Of a stretch of DNA of 9,370 nt, positions 1 to 6,514 are shown in pieces (within the stretch, counting starts at the first letter, position 1; the number at the start of each line of letters is the position of its first letter). Origin of the DNA: Pseudomonadota bacterium (lineage in GTDB: Bacteria; Pseudomonadota; Gammaproteobacteria; Burkholderiales; SG8-39); assembly GCA_021847125.1 (NCBI GenBank), contig JAJZUK010000020.1:1-9370 (forward strand), in the 5' to 3' direction. The translations under genes were made by a program, and so were the position numbers. Below the pieces are notes generated by a model. The model had not been told where the DNA came from. It worked only from the letters and a program-made list of their open reading frames with translations, and made no database searches.

Positions 1-578
1 GTGATGTCGGTCTGGATGAGCCCCGGCGTCACGGAATTGACGCGCACGTTGTCGGGCCCCAGTTCTCTTGCCATCGCCTTCCCCAATCCGAGCACACCGG
101 CCTTGGCCGCGGAGTAGTGCGCGCCGCCGAAGATACCGCCGCCACGCTGCGCCGACACCGAGGAGGTGCAGATGATCGAGCCGCGCTTCTGCGCGCGCAT
201 TGTCGGGATGACGGCCTGGCTCATATAGAGCGTGCCGCGCAGTGACACGTCCGTCACTGCCTCGTAGTTCTCCGGCTGGATGTCCATGATGCGCAGCGGC
301 TGGGTAATACCCGCGTTATTGACCAAAACGTCGACCGTCCCGAGTCGCGCAATGATTTCCTTGACGGATCGTTCGCAGTCGTACTTGCTGGTCACATTGC
401 AGGCGACCCCGATGTGGCCCGGTCCGAGGTCCTCTGCTGCGGCTGCCGCCGCTGCTTGATCAAGATCCAGAATGGCGATCTTGGCACCGTTCTGGGCGAA
501 CAGGCGAGCCGTCGCCTTTCCGATTCCGCGCGGCGAGGCACCACCGGTGATAATTGCGACCTTGTCCTTTAGAAGCAT
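1..578 (-). CDS. SDR-family NAD(P)-dependent oxidoreductase (C-terminus cut off by window edge)
   Basis: This is a classical short-chain dehydrogenase/reductase that oxidises or reduces an alcohol/ketone pair on an unidentified substrate in the cytoplasm. It reads leftward from an ATG at 578, and 192 codons are visible before the edge; about 50-60 residues of a usual 250 are missing. Visible parts are the Rossmann dinucleotide loop TGGASPRGIG (residues 11-20), acidic residues D38/D40 at the end of the second strand (which favour NAD over NADP), NNAG (87-90), a catalytic serine probably at S140, the YSAAK motif with Y155 and K159, and the PG turn at 185-186. The tetrad asparagine usually found in a VNL motif is serine here (S112). 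A purine-rich AAAGGGTGG lies just upstream of the start. It is divergent from the LysR gene at 696, which suggests control by that regulator. Family assignment is secure, substrate unknown. Confidence 0.93.
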   Translation of the reverse strand, partial: MLLKDKVAIITGGASPRGIGKATARLFAQNGAKIAILDLDQAAAAAAAEDLGPGHIGVACNVTSKYDCERSVKEIIARLGTVDVLVNNAGITQPLRIMDIQPENYEAVTDVSLRGTLYMSQAVIPTMRAQKRGSIICTSSVSAQRGGGIFGGAHYSAAKAGVLGLGKAMARELGPDNVRVNSVTPGLIQTDI

Positions 579-695
579 GGTCCACCCTTTGTGCAAGTTG
601 AATGAAAGTGGGGTGCATATTGCGTTTCGGTAATCGTGGGAGCAAGATAGACAAGCTCAACAGGGCATGATTTATTTTCACGCTGCGGTGCAATA
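579..695. promoter_or_regulatory. Divergent SDR/LysR promoter region with two similar short dyads
   Basis: This is the 117-bp region between two divergent start codons and must carry both promoters. It is distinctly AT-richer than the flanking genes. Two related dyads are visible: GCATATTGC at 615-623, and TGCAATAATGCA at 689-700, whose complementary strand reads GCATTATTGC. The second overlaps the lysR start codon. LysR-type regulators commonly bind interrupted dyads in such regions to repress themselves and activate the divergent gene. That these are the operators is an inference. I found no convincing -35/-10 pair for either direction. Confidence 0.45.
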
Positions 696-1616
696 ATGCA
701 ACTACCTCCACTCAAAGGAATTGTCGCGTTCGAGGTAGTCGCCCGCGTTGGCAGCATCAACAAGGCGGCTGATGAACTGAACGTAACCGCATCCGCGGTC
801 AGCCACCAGATCTCGAATCTCGAAGGATTCGTCGGGCGGCAACTATTCACTCGAACTGCGCGCGGATTGGTGCTAACGACTATTGGTGAGCGCTACCGCA
901 ACGATGTAGCGGGCGCTCTGGCACTGTTGGCCAGTGCCGCCTACAACGCCCGCTCATCGGAGGGCGTCGAGGTGTTGCGGGTCCATGTCGCACCCAGTTT
1001 CGCGAGTCTCTGGTTGATGCCACGACTGCCTCTATTTCTTAATTCGCATCCAGACCTTCGCATCCAGCTTTCAGCCGCGTTCAGCGACTCGGATTTTTCC
1101 CGAGGAGAAGTGGACCTCGATATCCGCTACGGAGCTGTCCGAGGTGGCGATCTCTACGTGGAGACGATCTTTCCGGAAGAGGTGCTGCCGCTCGCAAGCC
1201 CGGGAATGCTTCGAGGCGTGATCGTTCGACACCCGAATGATCTCCTCCCGCATCCCCTAATTCTTTCGGCCGTCAACGTCGTGCAATGGCCACGCTGGTT
1301 TGCAGCAAACGACGTACCGCTAACTCCTGCAACCTATGCGCTGACTTTCGACCGAACCTACCTGTCGCTCGACGCGGCGGCGCAGGGGCTGGGTATTGCG
1401 CTTGAAAGCGCAAGACTGGCGGAGCCTTACCTGAACAGGAATCAACTCGTCCCGGTGTTCACGGACAGGAAGGGGATATCCGTCCACGCGCATCACCTCG
1501 TGTATCCCAAGGCCCACGGACAATGGAAGAAGGTGGAGCGATTCGTGACATGGATCCAAGAGGAAGCGAGAAGATCGGCTGCGGCGGCGCCGAAATCCCA
1601 GCAGCAGTCGGTCTAG
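696..1616 (+). CDS. LysR-family transcriptional regulator, GcvA-like
   Basis: This is a 306-residue DNA-binding regulator of ordinary LysR length. The N-terminal winged helix-turn-helix covers about residues 5-64, with the HTH near 18-44, including KAADELNVTASAVSHQIS and the wing ending GLVLTTIG. The opening LPPL and the wording SAVSHQISNLEGFVGRQLF match the GcvA-like subgroup. The effector-binding domain follows from about residue 93, with the typical RYGAVRGGDLY-type stretch near 148 and AAAQGLGIALE near 229. The ATG at 696 is used because no other start codon lies in frame just upstream; its ribosome site is weak. The last dozen residues (AAAAPKSQQQSV) are a low-complexity tail. It is divergent from the SDR gene, its most likely target. 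Codons here use more A/T in third positions than the operon to the right. The inducer is unknown. Confidence 0.93.
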   Translation: MQLPPLKGIVAFEVVARVGSINKAADELNVTASAVSHQISNLEGFVGRQLFTRTARGLVLTTIGERYRNDVAGALALLASAAYNARSSEGVEVLRVHVAPSFASLWLMPRLPLFLNSHPDLRIQLSAAFSDSDFSRGEVDLDIRYGAVRGGDLYVETIFPEEVLPLASPGMLRGVIVRHPNDLLPHPLILSAVNVVQWPRWFAANDVPLTPATYALTFDRTYLSLDAAAQGLGIALESARLAEPYLNRNQLVPVFTDRKGISVHAHHLVYPKAHGQWKKVERFVTWIQEEARRSAAAAPKSQQQSV

Positions 1617-2024
1617 TTAAGATCCAGTTCTAAGAACCACCCCGGTCTCACCAGGCTAGTGCCTCTGACCAGCCGGTTATCGATAATTGCCAGTTGACCA
1701 CGTTGACGCGATTCAAAACCAGACGCTCTACGCAGCCAAGCTGATCACGTCTTCAGCGAGTTTTCGAAGGACTGCAATGGCCGAGTAGCGGCACTCGCGA
1801 CGCCTTGGCTGAGTGCGCACACCGGACCGTCTCCGGCTTACACGACAATCCCGCACCAGCGCCTGGATTTCAATTGGCCGAGGATTCGAAAACCTGCCCA
1901 GCAATCGGCGAAATGGCCGCCAACCCAATAGGGCATTTCCAGCCGTTTTCGGAATCCAGACCAAAAACAAAACGCGTGGCTACGATATATTCAGCCCGGC
2001 GCCCAGGGACATTCCAGCCCAAGC
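1617..2024. other. Intergenic stretch with no supportable gene
   Basis: About 408 bp separate the lysR stop from the convergent end of the leuD-like gene. The reading frames here are short, lack family motifs and overlap each other. Small features seen are a perfect short dyad GTTCT-A-AGAAC at 1627-1637, just after lysR, and a weak nested hairpin at 1644-1670 (GGTC/GACC outside, AGGC/GCCT inside, TAGT loop) that could help end lysR transcription but has no T-tract. One minus-strand frame without a start codon stays open for about 45 codons and ends at 1613 inside lysR. It could be a decayed gene end or chance. No tRNA, insertion sequence or long repeat was recognised. Confidence 0.5.
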
Positions 2025-2034
2025 TCAGCCGGGC
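1994..2034 (-). terminator. Possible stem-loop at the 3' end of the operon
   Basis: GCCGGGC (2028-2034) and GCCCGGC (1994-2000) can pair across a 27-nt loop in RNA read leftward from the leuD-like gene. The first arm lies in the last codons of that gene, just before the TGA at 2025-2027. The sequence after the second arm is AT-rich (TGAATATATCG on the minus strand) but has no run of T. The long loop and missing T-tract make this a weak intrinsic terminator candidate. Confidence 0.25.
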
Positions 2035-2642
2035 AAGTCCCTATACAGCCATGGCCGCCGCTCGCGGTCGCGCGCCTGGAACGCGGCGATCTCGGACTCG
2101 CGGGCGAGGGTCTCGGCGATCGGATCCAGGCCTTCGAGCAAGGTGCGGCGGCGCCCGGGTTCGATCTCGAACGCGAAGCGCCTGCCCGAAGGCGCAAGCA
2201 CGCACTGGCGTTCCAGATCGACCGTGATTTCGGCGCCGCTTTGCGCCTCGGCCGCGAGCGCCGCGACTTCCGCCGCGGGCAGGCGCAGCGGCAGCATGCC
2301 GTTGTTGAAGCAGTTGCCGTAGAAAATGTCGCCGAACGACGGGGCGATGACGCAGCGCACGCCCATTTCCATGAGCGCCCATACCGCCATTTCGCGCGAA
2401 CTGCCGCAGGCGAAGTTTTCCGCCGCCAATAAAATATTCGCACCGCGCCAGGGCGGCTGGTTGAGCAGGAATCCCGGATTCTCGCTGCCGTCCGGAAGAT
2501 AACGCAGCGACTCGAACGCCCAGGGGCCGAGTTCGCCTTTCTCCAGCTGCGACAGGCGCTCGATGCGGATGATGACGTCGGTATCGACGTTGGCCAGCAT
2601 CAGCGGCGCGGCAACACCCTTCAAGACCTTGAACTGGTCCAT
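2025..2642 (-). CDS. leuD: LeuD-like aconitase-family hydro-lyase, small subunit
   Basis: This is the small (swivel domain) subunit of a 3-isopropylmalate dehydratase-type enzyme, 205 residues, normal for bacterial LeuD. It pairs with the LeuC-like subunit upstream to move water across a C=C bond in a di- or tricarboxylate. Conserved pieces are NVDTDVII near residues 18-25, NFACGSSRE near 76-84 with the substrate-binding Ser-Ser-Arg, SFGDIFYGNCFNNGMLP near 102-118, and a C-terminal RRTLLEGLD. Departures from the E. coli leucine-pathway protein (as remembered) are IIRI for IIPK, FACG for FGCG, and REMAVWAL for the usual REHAPWAL. The ATG directly follows the leuC TGA, so translation is probably coupled. 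With an adjacent lyase and importer it is more likely a catabolic paralog than the leucine enzyme. Leucine biosynthesis cannot be excluded from this window alone. Confidence 0.92.
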   Translation of the reverse strand: MDQFKVLKGVAAPLMLANVDTDVIIRIERLSQLEKGELGPWAFESLRYLPDGSENPGFLLNQPPWRGANILLAAENFACGSSREMAVWALMEMGVRCVIAPSFGDIFYGNCFNNGMLPLRLPAAEVAALAAEAQSGAEITVDLERQCVLAPSGRRFAFEIEPGRRRTLLEGLDPIAETLARESEIAAFQARDRERRPWLYRDLPG

Positions 2643-4049
2643 TCAGAACCTGCGCGCATCGGTGATTTCGCCGGCGAGCGCCGCGGCGGCGGCCATCGCC
2701 GGACTCGCGAGGTGGGTGCGCGCGCGCGGCCCCTGGCGGCCGACGAAATTGCGGTTGGAGGTGGAGACGCAGCGCTCCCCGGGCGCGACGATCTCGCCGT
2801 TGGCGCCGGCGCAGAGCGAACAGCCCGGCTCGCGCCAGTCGAAGCCGGCGTCGAGAAAGATCCGATCCAGCCCCTCGGACTCGGCCTCGCGCTTGACCTG
2901 CTTCGAACCGGGCACGACCCAGGCGCGCACATGCGGCGCGATGCGGCCGCCGGCGCGGCGCACCAGTTCCGCCGCGCGGCGCAGGTCGGGCAGGCGGCTG
3001 TTGGTGCAGGAGCCGATGAACACGCGGTCCACGCGCGTCCCGGCGATCGCCTGCCCCGGCACGAGGCCCATGTAATCGAGCGCAGTCTGCATTGCCGTGC
3101 GCCGCTCCGCATCGGGCTCCGCCGCCGGATCGGGCACGCGCGCGTCCACCGCGATCGCATCCTGCGGGCTGGTGCCCCAGGTGATCTGTGGCCGCACCGC
3201 GCCGGCGTCGACATCGAGTTCGCGCTCGAAGCGCGCGCCTTCGTCCGTCGCGAGCGTGCGCCAGTAGTTCACGGCAAGCTCCCAGTCCCCTCCCCTGGGC
3301 GAGTAAGGCCGCCCCTGCAGCCATTCGAAGGTGCGCTCGTCCGGCGCCACCGTGCCGATTTTCGCACCCCATTCGATCGACAGATTGCACAGCGTCATGC
3401 GCCCCTCCATATCCAGCGCGCGTATCGCCGGGCCGGCGTATTCCACCGCGTAGCCGGTGCCGGCGGCGGCGCCCTCGCGGCCGATCAGATGCAGGATCAG
3501 GTCCTTCGCCTCCACCCCTGCGCCCAGGCTGCCGCTGAAATTTACGCGCATGCGCCGCGGCCGCTTCTGCACGATGGCCTGGGTCGCGAGCACCTGCACG
3601 ATCTCGGAAGAACCGATGCCCCAGGCGAGCGCGCCCAGCGCCCCATGCGTGCTGGTGTGGCTGTCGCCGCAGACCAGCAGCATGCCCGGCTGCGTGAGCC
3701 CGAGTTCCGGGCCGATCACATGCACGATGCCCTGCTGCGCATCGTTGACGTCGAACAGGCGTATGCCCCATTCTTTGCAGCCGGCGCGCAGGCCGCTGAT
3801 GTGGCGCTCGCTCCATTCGGCATTGCCCCCGGTGCGCCCGGGCTCGGTGGACACGACGTGATCGGGCACGGCGAAGGCGCGCTCCGGATTGCGCACCACC
3901 AGGCCGCGCGCCGCGATCTCGCGCAGCGCGCCGCGGCCGGACAGATCGTGCAGCAAATGCCGGTCCACGTGCAGCAGCGCCATGCCTTCGCCCAGATCGG
4001 CGATGACGTGTTCGTCCCAGAGCTTGTCGAACAGGACGCGCGCGCTCAT
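2643..4049 (-). CDS. leuC: LeuC-like aconitase-family hydro-lyase, large subunit
   Basis: This is the iron-sulfur catalytic subunit of a 3-isopropylmalate dehydratase-type enzyme. It has 468 residues against 466 in E. coli LeuC. The three [4Fe-4S] ligand cysteines are present: C348 in GSCTNSR, and C410 and C413 in EPGCSLCAG. GDSHTSTHGALGALAWGIG (128-146) and STSNRNFVGRQG (429-440) are also classic. Relative to remembered leucine-pathway sequences, the early HLVHEVTSPQAF region reads HLLHDLSGRGAL (31-42), IEMGAK reads IEWGAK (225-230), and GCSMCLAMN reads GCSLCAGAN (409-417). These sit in conserved active-site-proximal stretches and suggest an altered substrate such as a methylated maleate, citraconate or mesaconate (inference). 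Its ATG overlaps the lyase TGA by 4 nt (ATGA), and its own TGA abuts the leuD ATG, so lyase, LeuC and LeuD are made together. Confidence 0.93.
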   Translation of the reverse strand: MSARVLFDKLWDEHVIADLGEGMALLHVDRHLLHDLSGRGALREIAARGLVVRNPERAFAVPDHVVSTEPGRTGGNAEWSERHISGLRAGCKEWGIRLFDVNDAQQGIVHVIGPELGLTQPGMLLVCGDSHTSTHGALGALAWGIGSSEIVQVLATQAIVQKRPRRMRVNFSGSLGAGVEAKDLILHLIGREGAAAGTGYAVEYAGPAIRALDMEGRMTLCNLSIEWGAKIGTVAPDERTFEWLQGRPYSPRGGDWELAVNYWRTLATDEGARFERELDVDAGAVRPQITWGTSPQDAIAVDARVPDPAAEPDAERRTAMQTALDYMGLVPGQAIAGTRVDRVFIGSCTNSRLPDLRRAAELVRRAGGRIAPHVRAWVVPGSKQVKREAESEGLDRIFLDAGFDWREPGCSLCAGANGEIVAPGERCVSTSNRNFVGRQGPRARTHLASPAMAAAAALAGEITDARRF

Positions 4050-4909
4050 TCCGCGTATTTCTTTTCGAACGCCCAGACCTCCGGAAAGCCGACGAGTTCG
4101 TGCAATTCGCCCATGTCCAAGGCCGGCACGCCGCAGCCGCTCGAGCTGCCGTTCGTCTGCAGGTACGCATAGGCGTCGCGCAGCGCGGCGCAGACGGCGG
4201 TCATGCCCACGGAAGGATAGATCGCGATGTCGAAGCCGTAGCGCTTGAGGCTTGCGGCCTCGACCACCGGCGAGCGGCCGCTGGGCACCATGTTCGCGAG
4301 CAGCGTCGCGTCGATCTCGCCGCCGATGCGCTTGAACTCCTCCTCCGATTCCGGCGACTCGATGAACACGATGTCGGCCCCGGCCCTGGCATAGGCCTGC
4401 CCGCGGCGTATCGCCTCATCCAGCCCGAGCCCGGTGCGCGCGTCGGTGCGCGCGATGATCAGCGTGTCGTCGCGCCTGCGCGCCTCGACCGCCACCTGCA
4501 GCTTTTTCACCATGTCTTCGCAGGCGATCACGCGGCGGTTCGGCGTGTGGCCGCATTTTTTCGGCGACTCCTGGTCTTCGATCTGGATCGCCTGCACGCC
4601 GGCCGCCTCGTAGCCGCGCACCGTGTGGCGGATGTTGAGAAGGCCGCCGAAGCCGGTGTCGGCATCGGCGATCAGGGGCGTGCTCGTGCCCTCGGCAATG
4701 GTGCGCGCGCGCCCGGCCATGTCGGTGTAGGTCACCAGGCCCGCATCGGCCAGGCCCAGGTGCGAGGCGGAGACGCCGTAGCCGGTCATGTACAGCGCCT
4801 TGAAACCCATGCGGTCGGCGATCCTGGCGGAGAACATTTCGAACACCCCGGGCGCGAGGATGAACTCGCCCGCGGCGAGCAGTTGTTTCAATCTTGGCTG
4901 AGTGGTCAT
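4046..4909 (-). CDS. Isocitrate lyase/PEP mutase-family lyase, 2,3-dimethylmalate lyase or methylisocitrate lyase-like
   Basis: This is a 287-residue TIM-barrel lyase that should cleave a 2-hydroxy (or 2-methyl-hydroxy) dicarboxylate into pyruvate or another 2-oxoacid plus a short carboxylate, using Mg2+. Visible family signatures are DADTGFGG (82-89), the metal site IEDQ (110-113), and the catalytic loop KKCGH (117-121) with nucleophile/acid C119. That loop marks true C-C lyases and is absent from PEP mutase and the oxaloacetate decarboxylase branch. RTDAR (154-158) and IESPE (183-187) follow. Length and wording (TGYGVSASHLGLADAGLVT near 42-60) fit the dimethylmalate lyase/'carboxyphosphonoenolpyruvate phosphonomutase' annotation group better than PrpB proper. 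The ATG at 4909 has GGAG 7 nt upstream. No prpC or prpD is nearby, which argues against a plain methylcitrate cycle role. Together with the LeuCD-like hydratase it forms a plausible hydrate-then-cleave pathway. The exact substrate is inferred. Confidence 0.88.
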   Translation of the reverse strand: MTTQPRLKQLLAAGEFILAPGVFEMFSARIADRMGFKALYMTGYGVSASHLGLADAGLVTYTDMAGRARTIAEGTSTPLIADADTGFGGLLNIRHTVRGYEAAGVQAIQIEDQESPKKCGHTPNRRVIACEDMVKKLQVAVEARRRDDTLIIARTDARTGLGLDEAIRRGQAYARAGADIVFIESPESEEEFKRIGGEIDATLLANMVPSGRSPVVEAASLKRYGFDIAIYPSVGMTAVCAALRDAYAYLQTNGSSSGCGVPALDMGELHELVGFPEVWAFEKKYAE

Positions 4910-4982
4910 TGCGGCTCCAGAAAAGTCAATTACGATAGTAGGGCAACGGCGCGGCGAACGCTGGGCTTGCGCCCGGATTCCT
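4910..4982 (-). other. 73-bp gap separating transport genes from enzyme genes
   Basis: This is the only real spacer inside an otherwise overlapping operon. It holds a short hairpin (GGGC-TTGC-GCCC, 4-bp stem) and an AT-richer patch near the lyase, with a TACTAT that could be a -10 box on the minus strand but no good -35 partner. It ends in the lyase ribosome site (GGAG). An internal promoter or an RNA-processing point would let the enzymes be expressed separately from the importer. Neither is shown by the sequence. Confidence 0.3.
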
Positions 4983-5765
4983 TCATCTGCGCCGATGCAG
5001 CCGGTTATCCAGCGCGAGCAGCATCCAGCTCGCGCCGGTCGCGAACACGATCAACAGCAGCGCCAGCGCCATGATCGTGGTCGGCTCGTTCGACTCCATC
5101 GCCTTCACCAGCATGTAGCCGATGCCGCGCTGCGAGGCGAACATCTCGCCTATCATCGTGCCGAGCAGGGTCAGCGCGAAGCCCAGGCGGAATCCGGAAA
5201 CGATTTCCGGCAGCGTCGCCGGCACCATCACGTGCAGCCCGGCCTGCAGCGGTGTCAGGCGCATGGCGCGCGCGCTGCGCAGGTACACCGGGCGCATGTT
5301 GCGCACCGCGTTCATGCTGAAAATGATCACCGGGATAATCCCGTGCAGCGCGCCGAACGCGATCTTGGCCGAAACCCCGAGCCCGAAGAACAGCAGGATC
5401 ACCGGGTACAGCGTGATTTTCGGAATCGAATAGAGCGCCACCAGCACGGGTTCGGCCACTTCGCCGGAGAGCCGGTGCGCCCCCAGCAGCACCCCCAGGA
5501 CCAGGCCGCCGACAAGGGAGATCGCGAGCGCCGTGGCGAACGCGCGGCCGGTTTCCCAGGCGTGCCCCGCGAAATCCGGATCCGCCGCGATCAGCGCCAG
5601 TCGCTCGGCCGCGCCCAGCGGCGACGGCAGCACCAGTCCGCCCGCGATCCAGTGCAGCACCTGCCACGCAAGGACCAGGGCCGCGATCGCATAACCGGTG
5701 TCGAGCACGCCGGACAGGCCGGTCTGCGGCCGGGGCAGCGCGAGTTCCTCGCCTACCGCGCTCAT
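4983..5765 (-). CDS. ABC transporter permease, NitT/TauT (SsuC-like) type
   Basis: This is an inner-membrane permease of a nitrate/sulfonate/taurine-type importer, 260 residues and about six membrane helices. Hydrophobic segments are visible near 22-45, 78-95, 105-130, 136-152, 193-210 and 231-251. The cytoplasmic coupling loop (EAA loop), which contacts the ATPase, spans about 162-195 (YLRSARAMRL ... ATLPEIVSGFRLG). The ATG at 5765 overlaps the TGA of the upstream permease by 4 nt (ATGA), so the two permeases are probably made in equal amounts and form a heterodimeric channel. It is the last transport gene before the enzyme genes. The substrate cannot be read from the permease; the enzyme neighbours suggest a carboxylate. 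Confidence 0.92.
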   Translation of the reverse strand: MSAVGEELALPRPQTGLSGVLDTGYAIAALVLAWQVLHWIAGGLVLPSPLGAAERLALIAADPDFAGHAWETGRAFATALAISLVGGLVLGVLLGAHRLSGEVAEPVLVALYSIPKITLYPVILLFFGLGVSAKIAFGALHGIIPVIIFSMNAVRNMRPVYLRSARAMRLTPLQAGLHVMVPATLPEIVSGFRLGFALTLLGTMIGEMFASQRGIGYMLVKAMESNEPTTIMALALLLIVFATGASWMLLALDNRLHRRR

Positions 5766-6514
5766 GCGCGGGCCTGGCGCGCGTACAGGCGCCGCTCCCA
5801 GTAATACAGCAACATATTCACGCTGCCGACCAGCAGGAGCAGCAGCAGCATCAGCCCGTACATGGTGGGATTGTCGAAATTGTTGTAGGCGAAGGCGATC
5901 TTGAAACCGAAGCCGGCGCCGGAGAGCACGAACTCGCCCGCGATGACGCCGATGAAGGAATAGACGATCGCGAGCTTCACGCCGGTGAAGATGTAGGGGG
6001 CGCAGGCGGGCAGCGTGACCAGGGCGATTTCCTGCGTGCGCGTGAGCCGCAGCACGCGCGCGGTCTTGGCGAGCACCGCCGGCACCCGTTCGAAGCCGTT
6101 CAAGGTATTGAGCATCATCGCCACCACGCCGAACAGGAAGCCGATCGCGACCAGCGGCCAGCGGTTCAGGCCGAACAGCACGATGAACAGCGGATAGAAC
6201 ATGAACGTGGGCACGGCGTAATAGCTGGCGAGCAGCGGGTCGATCGCGCGGCGCAGCCGCGGCAGGCGGTGCAGCACCAGGGCACCGAGAAAACCGAACG
6301 CCACCGAGACGAGCAGCGCGAGTCCGACGTTCGAAAGCGTGAGCAGCATGTCCGCGTAATATTCGCCCGAGGCGAGCAGCCGGTACGCGCCCGCCACCAT
6401 CCGGCTCGGCGGGATCAGCGCCACCGGGTCGATCCAGCCGGCGCGGCAGGCGAGTTCCAGCGCAGCGACCGCCGCGCCGATGAATGCCGTGCGCAGGGTC
6501 CCGGCGCGGCTCAT
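5762..6514 (-). CDS. ABC transporter permease, NitT/TauT type (second subunit)
   Basis: This is the second inner-membrane permease of the importer. I start it at the ATG at 6514 (250 residues) rather than at an in-frame ATG 48 nt further up (6562), for two reasons. The 6514 ATG forms a 4-nt ATGA overlap with the ATPase stop and has GGAG 7 nt upstream, whereas the longer form would extend into the ATPase and add a polar 16-residue head. Hydrophobic helices are seen near 8-25, 57-82, 97-116, 119-137, 181-200 and 216-236. The coupling loop is at about 147-180 (LAKTARVLRLTRTQEIALVTLP). It has BPD_transp_1 family character. It pairs with the permease encoded next to it and with the ATPase upstream. 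Confidence 0.9.
   Translation of the reverse strand: MSRAGTLRTAFIGAAVAALELACRAGWIDPVALIPPSRMVAGAYRLLASGEYYADMLLTLSNVGLALLVSVAFGFLGALVLHRLPRLRRAIDPLLASYYAVPTFMFYPLFIVLFGLNRWPLVAIGFLFGVVAMMLNTLNGFERVPAVLAKTARVLRLTRTQEIALVTLPACAPYIFTGVKLAIVYSFIGVIAGEFVLSGAGFGFKIAFAYNNFDNPTMYGLMLLLLLLVGSVNMLLYYWERRLYARQARA

Noticed and set aside
1644..1670. Hairpin after lysR as an intrinsic terminator
   Set aside because: The stem is short and interrupted and no T-tract follows, so I mention it only in the gap description.
1728..2322. Overlapping 80-169-codon frames on both strands in and beyond the lysR/leuD gap
   Set aside because: They are Arg/Ser-rich, overlap each other or leuD, and lack motifs and ribosome sites.
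2041..4170. 709-codon open frame on the minus strand across leuC and leuD
   Set aside because: It is an arginine/alanine-rich out-of-frame shadow of two genes with clear family motifs, a common artefact in GC-rich DNA.
2712..4172. 486-codon open frame on the plus strand opposite leuC
   Set aside because: It is antisense to a gene with intact iron-sulfur ligands, and its His/Ala/Arg-rich translation shows no domain.
4100..5074. 324-codon plus-strand frame opposite the lyase
   Set aside because: It is a shadow of the lyase coding strand with no recognisable motif or ribosome site.
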